Shown here: piece after piece, positions 7,830-15,829 of the stretch
How the letters are laid out: every line of letters begins with the position of its first letter
Position numbering within the stretch: position 1 is the stretch's first letter
Source of the DNA: Dehalococcoidia bacterium
Lineage (GTDB): Bacteria > Chloroflexota > Dehalococcoidia > DSTF01 > JACRBR01
DNA length: 47,855 nt
Assembly: GCA_040902535.1 (NCBI GenBank)
Contig: JBBDXD010000020.1
Location: 34,938 to 82,792, forward strand
Direction: 5' to 3'
Position numbers and translations under genes: made by a program
The notes under the pieces: generated by a model
What the model was told of the DNA's origin: nothing
Databases searched by the model: none
The model's input: the letters and a program-made list of their open reading frames with translations, nothing else

Positions 7830-8942
7830 CTACTTGAAGACCTTTGCGGTCAGTTCGTCGCAGCTCAGTTCTTCGATGGCTGTTGCGCGGCGCCGCAGCC
7901 ATTCGTTGAAGAGGAAGAGGCCGCGCTCGTTGGCGCTGTCGAGCGAGCCGATGGCGACCACCGTGTAGACATGCATGAACAACGCCGACAAGCGGTAATC
8001 GTAGAACGCGTCATCGTAGGTGTAGTCTTTCGTGTCGTTCTGGTCGCTGATGATGTCGTGCCAGAGGCGCACCAGCCGCTCCTCATGCGCCTTGCGGACC
8101 TCCGGCGTGACGCTCGTTGACAGGAAATAGGCGACGTCGAACACGCCGCGCCCCTTGCACGAGATCTGCCAGTCGATGGCGCGGAAGGCTGGCGTACTAA
8201 CGCCGTCGCCATAGAACACGTTGTCGCCGCGGAAGTCGCCGTGAATGATCGTGAGCGGCGCGGGCGCAAGCGCGTCGAGTACGTCGAGCACATGATGCTG
8301 TAGCTGTTCGCCAAGCTTCACCAGCGCGGGCGAGAGCTTGTCGCCGGCGAACTGGCAGAACGTCCCCCATGCCTGTTGGTACGCCCCCGCGGCCACCTGC
8401 TGCACGGGCCCGTTGACAGCCGGCATCCAGTCGAGCTTGTCGAGCTTCGGAGAGTTCCACCATGCGGCCTGGAACTTCGCGAGGCTGCTGATGGCAAGTT
8501 CGGCCTGTTCGGCGGCGCATCCCGGGGCTTCATCGCCTACGACTGCGGGCGCCATGTCTTCGATCAGGAGCAGGTACTCGTCGCCTTCGACGTCCATCGC
8601 GCTGTAGTAGCGCTTCGGGACGGACATGTTGACGTCCGCGGCGATGTCTTCGTAGAACCGGATCTCGCGCTCGTAAAAGCGGAAGAGGTTGGCGACGCCG
8701 CGGCCACCGGGGTCGAGTGCGGGCAGCTTGGCGACCATCGCCGTCGGAGCGCCGGCCTCGTCGCGGTCGTACGTGACCGTGATCCTGGCGAGTTGGCCGA
8801 GGAAACCAGCACCGGCGCCGATGCTTTCCGATGCCACCGACACGACGTTCGCTTCGCGGATGACGTCGTTGTCGCGCAATGCCGCGGTGAGCCACTCCGG
8901 CGAGATCTCCTGAGGGCTACGGGGAATGCTCAACTTGCCCAT
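7830..8942 (-). CDS. APH-fold phosphotransferase (EcKinase/aminoglycoside phosphotransferase-like)
   Basis: The 370-residue protein has the APH/choline-kinase fold. VAKLPA near residue 72 supplies the ATP-binding Lys. HGDFRGDN at 234-241 is the Brenner loop with the catalytic Asp and the metal-binding Asn, and AIDWQ with Asp257 is the DFG equivalent. The overall pattern is closest to the broad phosphotransferase group that also contains ecdysteroid-kinase-like proteins, so the substrate need not be an aminoglycoside. The start is set at MGKLSIPRSP, which follows a GAGGGAG ribosome site; a longer open frame upstream is not coding. It lies 34 bases downstream of the Eis-like gene on the same strand. 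Confidence 0.8.
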   Translation of the reverse strand: MGKLSIPRSPQEISPEWLTAALRDNDVIREANVVSVASESIGAGAGFLGQLARITVTYDRDEAGAPTAMVAKLPALDPGGRGVANLFRFYEREIRFYEDIAADVNMSVPKRYYSAMDVEGDEYLLLIEDMAPAVVGDEAPGCAAEQAELAISSLAKFQAAWWNSPKLDKLDWMPAVNGPVQQVAAGAYQQAWGTFCQFAGDKLSPALVKLGEQLQHHVLDVLDALAPAPLTIIHGDFRGDNVFYGDGVSTPAFRAIDWQISCKGRGVFDVAYFLSTSVTPEVRKAHEERLVRLWHDIISDQNDTKDYTYDDAFYDYRLSALFMHVYTVVAIGSLDSANERGLFLFNEWLRRRATAIEELSCDELTAKVFK

Positions 8943-8976
8943 GCGAATCTCCCTCGTGTGGTGACGGCGATCGGGT

Positions 8977-10215
8977 CTAGAATCCGTCCGGGCAAAATGG
9001 CGCGTACTTCGTGCGCCACATGGCATCCCAGCGATCGAGGGGTGCATCCGGCGAAGCCTCGGCGCGCCCGAAGCGCACGGCGAGCGACGGCGACACTTGT
9101 CCGAACACCAACTGCGCAAGCGCGGAGATATCGAGTGTGAGCTGCGCTGACTCCTTCGTGCGCGACACTGCGGTGCCTTCGGGGCCCGCCTCGAGCAGCC
9201 AGCGGTCGGCGTTCCAGGGGCACATCTCATCGCGCACCTGGAAGACGACGCGCCCTTCGCCGTAGGGCCGCAGCGGCAGCGCGCGCTCCAGATCGATGAT
9301 GCGGCCGAGCATCCAGTCGTAACGCGTGGTATCGAGTTCTCGCGGGTCGAGCATGATGTCGAACGCGGGATCGTCGGCGGGAGCGGCGCCTACGATGACG
9401 CGCTTGACGAGGTCGAACGTCTTGAAGAACTCCCACATCGCGCGATAAGCGCCCGGCGTCAGCCAGGCGTAGTCCCGCACGAAGAGCCGCTGTCCGGGGC
9501 CGGCGCGATCGGCATGCTCCTCGTAGAACTTGGCGCTGTAGGCGACGTAGCCCTTCGGCTCACCATCTTCCTCGTACACGGCGAGCAGGCTTGGACCCAT
9601 GTCCGGGCCGCCCGGGCCGGGCCTCAGGGCGAGCACGCTGCTGTCCCACATCACTTGGGCACGGTGCAAGTAGCCGTTACGCGGCGTCGCGAATTCGCGG
9701 TAGATCTGCTTGATCAGGGGCAGGTCGTCCTTCAAGACTTCACGCCACGACCCGCGCGCCGCCGGTACCGTCGGGGCGAAGTTAATCCACCGCGGGTCGA
9801 TGGTGTACTGGTTCCGCGACGACACGACGGAGTACCCGTACCGCTGGTAGATCGCCGCGACCGACGCGAGCAAGACGGCGAGCGGCTGCTCGTGCTGCTC
9901 GTAGCGCTTCTTGAAGTCATGCTCCATGATCTTGCGCAGGTGCCCGCGCCGCCGGAACTGCGGCAGCGTGCCTACGAACGTCACGCCGGCGGCAGGGGCG
10001 GGGGCGCCGTTAAGGCGCATGGTGAAGGGCCAGGCGGCGTACGTGGTCGTCAGCTCGCCGTCTTCAAATGCGCAGACGGACCAATCCGGCGGGATCGGCG
10101 ACGGGTCGTTCGCAGCGTCCCACGGTTGCCCGTTGTAGTTGCCGAACACGATGCCAGGGACGCGTTGGAATGCAGCGCGCTCTTCTTCTCTGAAGGGACG
10201 AATCTCAAGTGCCAT
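8977..10215 (-). CDS. Eis-like GNAT acetyltransferase with C-terminal SCP2-like domain
   Basis: The 412-residue length and layout match the Eis family: an N-terminal GNAT domain with VGTLPQFRRRGHLRKIM (acetyl-CoA loop at about 79-95), a second GNAT-like half, and a sterol-carrier-like C-terminal domain. AIYQRYGY at 121-128 corresponds to the region of the Eis catalytic Tyr. The chain ends in Phe (CPDGF), as in Eis, where the terminal Phe carboxylate acts as base. Mycobacterial Eis acetylates aminoglycosides at several amines and also protein lysines. The start at 10215 lies 8 bases after a TACAAT box, with no ribosome site. The APH-fold kinase follows on the same strand. Confidence 0.8.
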   Translation of the reverse strand: MALEIRPFREEERAAFQRVPGIVFGNYNGQPWDAANDPSPIPPDWSVCAFEDGELTTTYAAWPFTMRLNGAPAPAAGVTFVGTLPQFRRRGHLRKIMEHDFKKRYEQHEQPLAVLLASVAAIYQRYGYSVVSSRNQYTIDPRWINFAPTVPAARGSWREVLKDDLPLIKQIYREFATPRNGYLHRAQVMWDSSVLALRPGPGGPDMGPSLLAVYEEDGEPKGYVAYSAKFYEEHADRAGPGQRLFVRDYAWLTPGAYRAMWEFFKTFDLVKRVIVGAAPADDPAFDIMLDPRELDTTRYDWMLGRIIDLERALPLRPYGEGRVVFQVRDEMCPWNADRWLLEAGPEGTAVSRTKESAQLTLDISALAQLVFGQVSPSLAVRFGRAEASPDAPLDRWDAMWRTKYAPFCPDGF

Positions 10216-10223
10216 AGGGCGGG

Positions 10224-10229
10224 ATTGTA
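10224..10229 (-). promoter_or_regulatory. -10 box of the Eis-like gene, probably leaderless
   Basis: On the reverse strand TACAAT ends 8 bases before the ATG at 10215. No Shine-Dalgarno sequence can fit between them, so transcription probably begins at or next to the start codon. Confidence 0.5.
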
Positions 10230-10269
10230 CCGTCCCGGTCCGGGTGGCGACAACGGAGTGTGGGTTCTC

Positions 10270-10285
10270 GCGCGGAGCTCCGCGC
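10270..10285. repeat. Perfect 16-bp palindrome between the NYN and Eis-like genes
   Basis: GCGCGGAGCTCCGCGC is its own reverse complement. It lies 41 bases upstream of the Eis-like -10 box, a possible operator position, though high-GC DNA produces such palindromes by chance fairly often. Confidence 0.4.
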
Positions 10286-10369
10286 ACGCCGGCGGCAGGG
10301 GGTGTCAGAGAGCGCCGGCGCTAATCATGCGCGCGTCGTTCGCGGGTCAGGCGGCGGGCGTACGGGGCA

Positions 10370-11290
10370 CTATCCGTCGAAGGGCGCGGTTTCGCCTTCG
10401 GCGCGCTGTGGCGACTGGATCGGCGCCTCACATTCGATGCAGATGTGCGTGTCGATGGGGTTGCGCGAGTTGCAGGCGATGCAGCGCAGCGGCAACGGCT
10501 CCGGCTCCAGGCCCGAACTGGCGACGAACTGGCGGACCATGGGGTGCGATTCGTCGAGTTCGCTGATCGTCACTTCCCGCACGTCCGTGACGGTCTTGTA
10601 GCGGCGCATCAGGCCGTTGCGCAGCATGTACGAGATGGCGTTCGACTTATCGGGGTCGTTGCCGGGGACGCCGTTGCGGCTGTCGCGCGACCACTGATCG
10701 ATGAGCTTGATCGTCCAGAAGCCCGTCGGCGGCGTGGCACGCTTCATCATCATGGCGATCGCCTCGATGGAGGCGAGCAGCGCGTCGGTCGATACCCCGC
10801 CTTCGGCTTCGAGGTGGTCGGACTCGCCGGCGGCCGCCACCAGGTCGGCGCTGATCGTGCCCGGCACGCCCGACACGATCACCCGCTTATCGAAGCGGTT
10901 CTTGATCCACGTGATGACGCGGATGTAGTCGGAGTCGCCGGTCATCAGCACGTAGGTGCTCACCTGGGGCCTATCGAGCGCGGTTTCCATGATGTCCATG
11001 AGCATGTGCAGGTCGGCGGAGCTTTTCTGGCGCTCCTGGCCGTCGCGCACGAAGCGGCGAATCGGCACGTCGCGGGCGGTGATGCCGGCGACGTCGAGGC
11101 CGCGGCGCACCCACTGCGGGTGCTCGTTGAAGTCGGCGTAGGCCATGGCGACGGACACGCGTCCGTGCTTTCGTGCTTTCTCGATGAATGCGGAGACGTT
11201 TGGTTCGATCTGATAGACGTTCAGGAAGCTATAGCGGATGTTCTCGAGGTCGATGAAGAGTCCGACCTCTCCCGTCCCTATCCCCTGCAT
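10370..11290 (-). CDS. NYN-domain (PIN-like) protein with C-terminal zinc ribbon
   Basis: The 306-residue protein begins with a LabA/NYN nuclease-like domain: GLFIDLENI (Asp14), KSSADLHMLMDIM (Asp93) and LMTGDSDY (Asp119/Asp121) form the usual acidic metal-binding set. A middle region of about 160-240 resembles a winged-helix tail (TGFWTIKLIDQW, AISYMLRNGLMRRYK). Cys270, Cys273, Cys284 and Cys287 make a small zinc ribbon. Such proteins are thought to be RNA-processing enzymes. The start at 11290 follows an AAAGGGACGAG ribosome site. It is divergent from htpX and 154 bases ahead of the Eis-like gene on the same strand. Confidence 0.75.
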   Translation of the reverse strand: MQGIGTGEVGLFIDLENIRYSFLNVYQIEPNVSAFIEKARKHGRVSVAMAYADFNEHPQWVRRGLDVAGITARDVPIRRFVRDGQERQKSSADLHMLMDIMETALDRPQVSTYVLMTGDSDYIRVITWIKNRFDKRVIVSGVPGTISADLVAAAGESDHLEAEGGVSTDALLASIEAIAMMMKRATPPTGFWTIKLIDQWSRDSRNGVPGNDPDKSNAISYMLRNGLMRRYKTVTDVREVTISELDESHPMVRQFVASSGLEPEPLPLRCIACNSRNPIDTHICIECEAPIQSPQRAEGETAPFDG

Positions 11291-11455
11291 CTCTCGTCCC
11301 TTTCTCTCTTATCTCTGTTATCGGGAGGTAACGCGAGAATCGTACCACGGACCCCCGGCCGCCTTCGCGGCCGCAGCCGCGAGACGCGAAAGGGGCCGGA
11401 CTGTTGCTAAACGGTGGCTTCGCGAATCCGGCGCCACGTTCCGAGCCTTGCAAAT

Positions 11456-11464
11456 TGCTACAAT
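11456..11464 (+). promoter_or_regulatory. Extended -10 promoter of htpX
   Basis: TGCTACAAT carries the TGn extension and a TACAAT hexamer about 55 bases before the ATG. A GGGGAGGAAAGAGG ribosome-binding stretch lies between them. Confidence 0.5.
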
Positions 11465-11519
11465 GGGAGGTGCCGCCGGTTATTCCCGGACGGGGAGGAA
11501 AGAGGTTCAGAACACGACA

Positions 11520-12386
11520 ATGGGAGCTACTGCCAAGACCTTGCTGCTTATGGGGGCACTGACGGGCCTCCTGGCGGGGCTGGGGTACCTGTTCTTCGGC
11601 GGATGGCTGGGCGTCATCCTGTTCGTCATCATCGCCGGGGCGTTCAACATCTTCGCGTACTGGAAGTCCGATTCGCTCGCGTTGCGCATGGCCGGCGCGC
11701 GCGAAGTGACGCCAGAGCAGGAACCGCGGCTGCACCGCATCGTCGATGAGGTGACGTCGCTGACGAGCCTGCCGAAGCCGCGCGTGTTCGTGGTCGACAA
11801 CCCGTCGCCCAACGCGTTCGCAACGGGCCGCAATCCCAAGCACGCCGTCGTGGCCGCGACGACGGGCATCATGAGCCTGCTCAATGACCGCGAGCTAAAG
11901 GGCGTCATGGCGCACGAACTCGGGCACGTCGGCAACCGCGACATTCTGATCGGCGCAATCGTCGCCGTATTTGCCGGTGCGATCGCCATGGCGGCGAACG
12001 TGCTGCAGTTCCGGATGATCTTCGGCGGCCTGGGGGGTGGTGACCGCGGCGGCGGCGGCGGCCTGCTGGCGCTCGTCGCGATCATCCTGATGCCGATCGC
12101 AGCCGTCATCATCCAGATGGCGGTGAGCCGTACGCGCGAATACGAGGCGGACCGCACGGGCGCGCGCGTCACGCACGACCCCGACGCGCTCGCCGACGCC
12201 CTGATGAAGCTCGAACAGGGTGCGCAGTTGCGGCCGATGCAGGTGAATCCGGCGGCGGCGCACATGTTCATCGTCAACCCGCTGGCGGGATTCCGCGGCG
12301 CCAATTTCACGAACCTGTTCACGACGCACCCGCCGATCGAGGAGCGCGTGAAGCGTCTTCGCAACATGGCGCGCAGCGGCTACTAA
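11520..12386 (+). CDS. htpX: M48 membrane zinc metalloprotease HtpX
   Basis: The 288-residue protein has two N-terminal membrane segments (about 7-26 and 28-47), the zinc site HELGH at 132-136, two further membrane segments (about 143-163 and 184-204) and EYEAD at 209-213, which gives the third zinc ligand. This is the HtpX order. The family degrades misfolded membrane proteins under heat or envelope stress. A GGDRGGGGG linker lies between segments 3 and 4. The start is the ATG after a strong GGAGGAAAGAGG site, and the longer open frame from 11238 runs back over the divergent NYN gene. A second copy of its last 45 bases lies at 13121-13167. Confidence 0.93.
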   Translation: MGATAKTLLLMGALTGLLAGLGYLFFGGWLGVILFVIIAGAFNIFAYWKSDSLALRMAGAREVTPEQEPRLHRIVDEVTSLTSLPKPRVFVVDNPSPNAFATGRNPKHAVVAATTGIMSLLNDRELKGVMAHELGHVGNRDILIGAIVAVFAGAIAMAANVLQFRMIFGGLGGGDRGGGGGLLALVAIILMPIAAVIIQMAVSRTREYEADRTGARVTHDPDALADALMKLEQGAQLRPMQVNPAAAHMFIVNPLAGFRGANFTNLFTTHPPIEERVKRLRNMARSGY

Positions 12387-12426
12387 GCCGGTCCGAAACG
12401 CGAAACGCAGTCGAAGGGCGCAGAAG

Positions 12427-13080
12427 ATGCGCCCTTCGCGCATCCGGCGACGGATGCTCCTGGAGGATTCGATCAAACCGCGCGGCGGCGCAGTCCGCAC
12501 GAACTTCGATGAGGCCTACTACCGGCGCTATTACGGCGGCGCCGCAACGAAGGCACGCGACCGTCGCACGCAACGCCGGCTCGCGTCGCTCGTATTTGCG
12601 TATCTCGATCATCTCGAGATCCCGGTGCGCCGCGTCGTCGACCTGGGCTGCGGACTCGGCGCGTGGCGCCGCGAACTCGCGGCGCGATATCCAACTGCCA
12701 GCTACACGGGCGTCGAGGCGAGCGAATACCCGCGTCGCAAGTACGGCTGGGATGACGGCACGGCAGCAACGTATCGCGGGCGTGGCCGGTACGACCTGGT
12801 GATCTGCCAGGGCGTGCTGCAGTACGTCGATGACGGCGAGTTCCGCGCCAGCATCGCGAACATCGCGCGGCTCTGCCGCGGCGCCGCGTTCCTGGAGATT
12901 CCAACCGTGCGCGACTGGAACGAGAACTGCGACCGCAGCACGAGCGACGGGCAGATATATATGCGCTCGGGGGAGTGGTACCGGCGCGAGATCGGGCGGC
13001 ACTTCCGGAGCGCCGGCGGCGGCGTGTGGCTGCCGAAGGACTCGGACGCGGTGCTGTACGAGCTTGAGGGCGCAGGCTAG
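12427..13080 (+). CDS. Class I SAM-dependent methyltransferase
   Basis: The 217-residue protein contains motif I VVDLGCGLGAW, a later YTGVEASEY acidic-loop region and DLVICQGVLQYVDD as motif IV. An aromatic N-terminal stretch (FDEAYYRRYYGG) precedes the Rossmann domain. These features assign the fold but not the substrate. The gene is bracketed by the htpX 3' end and a 47-base copy of that 3' end. Starts at 12427 (ATG) or 12454 (ATG, MLLEDSIKP) are both possible. Confidence 0.75.
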   Translation: MRPSRIRRRMLLEDSIKPRGGAVRTNFDEAYYRRYYGGAATKARDRRTQRRLASLVFAYLDHLEIPVRRVVDLGCGLGAWRRELAARYPTASYTGVEASEYPRRKYGWDDGTAATYRGRGRYDLVICQGVLQYVDDGEFRASIANIARLCRGAAFLEIPTVRDWNENCDRSTSDGQIYMRSGEWYRREIGRHFRSAGGGVWLPKDSDAVLYELEGAG

Positions 13081-13120
13081 CGGATGCTTGCGGGCATTTC
13101 TAGCCTCGCGCGCGACTGCC

Positions 13121-13167
13121 GAGCGCGGTGAATCAGTCTTCGCAACATGGCGCGCACGGGCGCCTAG
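13121..13167 (+). repeat. Duplicate of the htpX 3' terminus
   Basis: This stretch matches 12342-12386 with a few differences and includes a run of 21 identical bases. In the htpX frame it would encode SLRNMARTGA followed by a stop, next to the RLRNMARSGY of the true gene. No upstream htpX sequence accompanies it. It lies 40 bases after the methyltransferase gene, so that gene sits between two htpX ends. Confidence 0.75.
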
Positions 13168-13273
13168 CCCCACGCAAAAGCAACTTATGTGGCACGGCGT
13201 GCGCCTAGAAGGCCCGGTCTGGGGACGGGGCCTCGCGCTTGACTCCACCAGTTCGACAGTCAATGCTGCGACG

Positions 13274-14146
13274 ATGAAGCCGTCGCCCAGCTCGCTGACA
13301 CGATTGGTCGCTGGTGCCGCGCTCATTGTCGTTGTTGTCGCGGTCGCCGGGTGCTCAAGGGACAACCAAGGCGAAACAGCTACGAGTGAAGAGATTGAGG
13401 CGTACTTCGCTCGCCTCAACGCCATCAATGCTCAGGCCTATGGGCGCTTCGAACTGCTCGTCCGTATCCTCGACGATTCGAGCTATACCGAAGGACTGAG
13501 CGTCAACAGCCGTCGCTTCGATGAGGGTGCGAATGCACTGCGTAATCTAACGGCGCCAGCCACATTCGAAGCCGAGCATGACGCGTATGCCGCGGCATTG
13601 AAAGATGTTGCCGACGAACTCGAGCAGAGTCTGCAGCGGATCTACGACGGAGAGGATGTAACCGATCAGATCGTCTCCCAAGTCGAGGGACCTCTCGCGG
13701 ACAAATTCGCCGCACTTGCCGAGGCGTGTAGGCAGATCGCGCGGCAAGCAGACGAACTAGGGGTGTACGACGCCACAGAATGCGGAGGCGATCCCTACTT
13801 CATCGAGGCCGTAGAGCCGCCGTGGTCACATCGCGTGCATGTGAACCGTTGCTGCGGTGGCTCACACCCGCTGTCCAATCCACTCGACATCTTCTATGGA
13901 AGTGACGACTCTTGGGAGCGTACCGTCCAGCACTACAAAGATGAGATGACGAAGCGTGGCTTTCAATGGACTGAAGAGGAAGATCGGATCAGGTTTTCGA
14001 GACCGAATTGGCCTGAGGAATGCTTCTTTCTCCAACAGTACCGTGAAGAAAGTCGACGGTACGAGGTCGACGCGTCCGATGTTGCTGATCTTGGTCGATA
14101 CGACCATGCGTATCAGACGGGATATACGTTGCTCTGCCTGGGCTAG
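13274..14146 (+). CDS. Predicted lipoprotein of unknown function
   Basis: The 290-residue protein starts with a lipoprotein signal peptide: a basic start, the hydrophobic run LVAGAALIVVVVAVAG and Cys27 in a VAGC lipobox. The mature part is mostly helical and acidic up to residue 170, then has a Cys-containing region (CCGGSH, ECFF). No family is recognised. GC content and codon choice look lower than in neighbours. TTGACT at 13239-13244 with a hexamer 17 bases on suggests a promoter and a short or absent leader. It converges with rarA, and the two stops share the four bases CTAG. Confidence 0.75.
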   Translation: MKPSPSSLTRLVAGAALIVVVVAVAGCSRDNQGETATSEEIEAYFARLNAINAQAYGRFELLVRILDDSSYTEGLSVNSRRFDEGANALRNLTAPATFEAEHDAYAAALKDVADELEQSLQRIYDGEDVTDQIVSQVEGPLADKFAALAEACRQIARQADELGVYDATECGGDPYFIEAVEPPWSHRVHVNRCCGGSHPLSNPLDIFYGSDDSWERTVQHYKDEMTKRGFQWTEEEDRIRFSRPNWPEECFFLQQYREESRRYEVDASDVADLGRYDHAYQTGYTLLCLG

Positions 14147-15522
14147 TCTTCCGCCGGTTGTGTCCGCTTGTTCGTCACCCGCTGCTCCTCCCGCTCGCGC
14201 TTGCGGCGGCCCTCCCACCCCTGGTCCGTCGCGCGGTAGTACGTGTGACCCGCGACGCGGTCCGGCAGGTGCTGCTGGTCGACGACGGCGCCCTCGTAGT
14301 CGTGCGCGTACTTGTAGCCGGAGCCGTAGCCCATCTGGCGCATGAGGCCGGTGACGGCATTGCGCAGGTGCAGCGGCACCGGATCGTTGCGCGTCGCCTC
14401 GACGTCGCGCAGGGCGGCGCCATAGGCGCTGCCGGTGCTGTTGCTCTTCGGCGCGAGCGCCAGGTACAGCGCGGTCTCCGCCATCGCGAAGAAGCCTTCC
14501 GGCAGGCCGATGAAGTGCACCGCCTGCTGGCACGCCGTCGCGACGACGAGCGCCTGCGGGTCGGCGAGCCCGACGTCCTCCGACGCGAGGATCACCATGC
14601 GCCGGACGATGAAGAGCGGATCTTCGCCCGCCTCGATCATGCGCGCGAGCCAGTAGAGCGCCGCGTCAGGGTCGGAGCCGCGCACCGACTTGATGAACGC
14701 CGAGATGGTGTCGTAGTGGGCATCGCCCTGCCGGTCGTACAGGTAGGTGCGTTGCTGCAGCGCTTCTTCGATGTCGTCGACGCCGACGCGACGGCCCTCG
14801 CCGCTCTGCGCGTTGAGCACCGCCGCCTCGACGGCGTTGAGGGCGATGCGGGCATCACCGCCCACCGACGCCGCGAGCGCCTGAACCGCCTCGTCGTCCA
14901 TCGCAACGCCGCTGGCGCCGAGTCCGCGCGTCTCGTCGGCCAGCGCGTTGCAGATGATGCGCTCGATGCTCTCCGGTTCGAGCATCTTCAACGCGAAGAC
15001 GCGCGAGCGCGAGAGCAGCGGGCCGATTACTTCGAACGAGGGGTTCTCCGTCGTCGCGCCGATCATCGTCACGGTGCCGTCTTCGACGAAGGGCAGAATC
15101 GCGTCCTGCTGCGCCTTGTTGAAGCGATGGATCTCGTCGATGAAGAGCACGGTGCGCCCGAGCCCTGCGCGCAGCCGGTCGCGCGACTCCGCCGTGACGC
15201 GCCGCAGGTCCGCGACGCCGGCCGAGACCGCGGACAAAGGCACGAACGTCGACTTCGACATCCTCGCGACGATGCGTGCGAGCGTCGTCTTGCCGGTGCC
15301 CGGCGGTCCCCAGAGGATCATCGAAGGCAGGCTGTCCGACTCTGCGAGGCGGCGCAGGATGCGGCCTTCACCGACCAGGTGCTCCTGGCCGACGTACTCG
15401 TGGAAGGTACGCGGGCGCATGCGGGCGGCGAGCGGCGCGGAAGGCAGCGGCTCGTCGTTGCCGTCGACTTCGGGCACGAACATGGGGGTGGGGCGGGCTG
15501 GGGTTTTGCGTGGGCGTGGCAT
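14143..15522 (-). CDS. rarA: Replication-associated recombination protein A (AAA+ ATPase, RarA/MgsA)
   Basis: The 459-residue protein has the full RarA layout: RPRTFHEYVGQEHLVGEG box II, Walker [13 protein letters not shown], Walker B FIDEIHRFNK, sensor 1 GATTENPSF, and a C-terminal tetramerisation region (LASEDVGLADP, AETALYLALAPKSNS). RarA acts at stalled forks and promotes polymerase uncoupling and restart. The start at 15522 is chosen because the family begins a few residues before the conserved RMRPRTF block and because TACAAT lies 6 bases upstream, consistent with a leaderless mRNA. A longer frame to 15615 runs through low-complexity sequence. Confidence 0.93.
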   Translation of the reverse strand: MPRPRKTPARPTPMFVPEVDGNDEPLPSAPLAARMRPRTFHEYVGQEHLVGEGRILRRLAESDSLPSMILWGPPGTGKTTLARIVARMSKSTFVPLSAVSAGVADLRRVTAESRDRLRAGLGRTVLFIDEIHRFNKAQQDAILPFVEDGTVTMIGATTENPSFEVIGPLLSRSRVFALKMLEPESIERIICNALADETRGLGASGVAMDDEAVQALAASVGGDARIALNAVEAAVLNAQSGEGRRVGVDDIEEALQQRTYLYDRQGDAHYDTISAFIKSVRGSDPDAALYWLARMIEAGEDPLFIVRRMVILASEDVGLADPQALVVATACQQAVHFIGLPEGFFAMAETALYLALAPKSNSTGSAYGAALRDVEATRNDPVPLHLRNAVTGLMRQMGYGSGYKYAHDYEGAVVDQQHLPDRVAGHTYYRATDQGWEGRRKREREEQRVTNKRTQPAED

Positions 15523-15528
15523 GTGGGG

Positions 15529-15534
15529 ATTGTA
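15529..15534 (-). promoter_or_regulatory. -10 box of rarA, probably leaderless
   Basis: TACAAT on the reverse strand ends 6 bases before the rarA ATG, so transcription would start at or beside the start codon. No ribosome-binding site is present. Confidence 0.5.
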
Positions 15535-15617
15535 CTTGGCCGGTCGTCGGTCGTCGGTGCGGTCAGCGGTCAGCAGGGAGGCGGGGGAGCCCATCTTCGA
15601 CGCGCTGCCTGACAATC

Positions 15618-15788
15618 ACGATGCGCTGGCGCGCTTCGGACGCAGCTGAAGCTACGTCCCTACGATCGGCTCGATGACGGCTGCGGCGCTTCTTCACGAC
15701 TGCTCACTCGCGACTGACGACAGATGCGCTGGCGCGCTTCGGACGCAGCTGAAGCTACGTCCCTACGATCGGGTCGATGGCGGCTGCG
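15618..15788. repeat. Direct repeat pair carrying family B palindromes
   Basis: A 66-base unit at 15618-15683 recurs at 15723-15788 with only two or three differences. Each contains the palindrome GGACGCAGCTGAAGCTACG and the flank GATGCGCTGGCGCGCTTC. The family B palindromes occupy 15636-15657 and 15741-15762. The pair fills the gap between the rarA promoter and the ccdA stop codon. Confidence 0.8.
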
Positions 15789-15829
15789 TGGGTTCCTGAT
15801 GACCGCACAGTTGCAGGGTGACGATGGAG

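Noticed and set aside
14158-15612. Forward open frame over rarA
   Set aside because: Antisense to rarA, which is complete and conserved.
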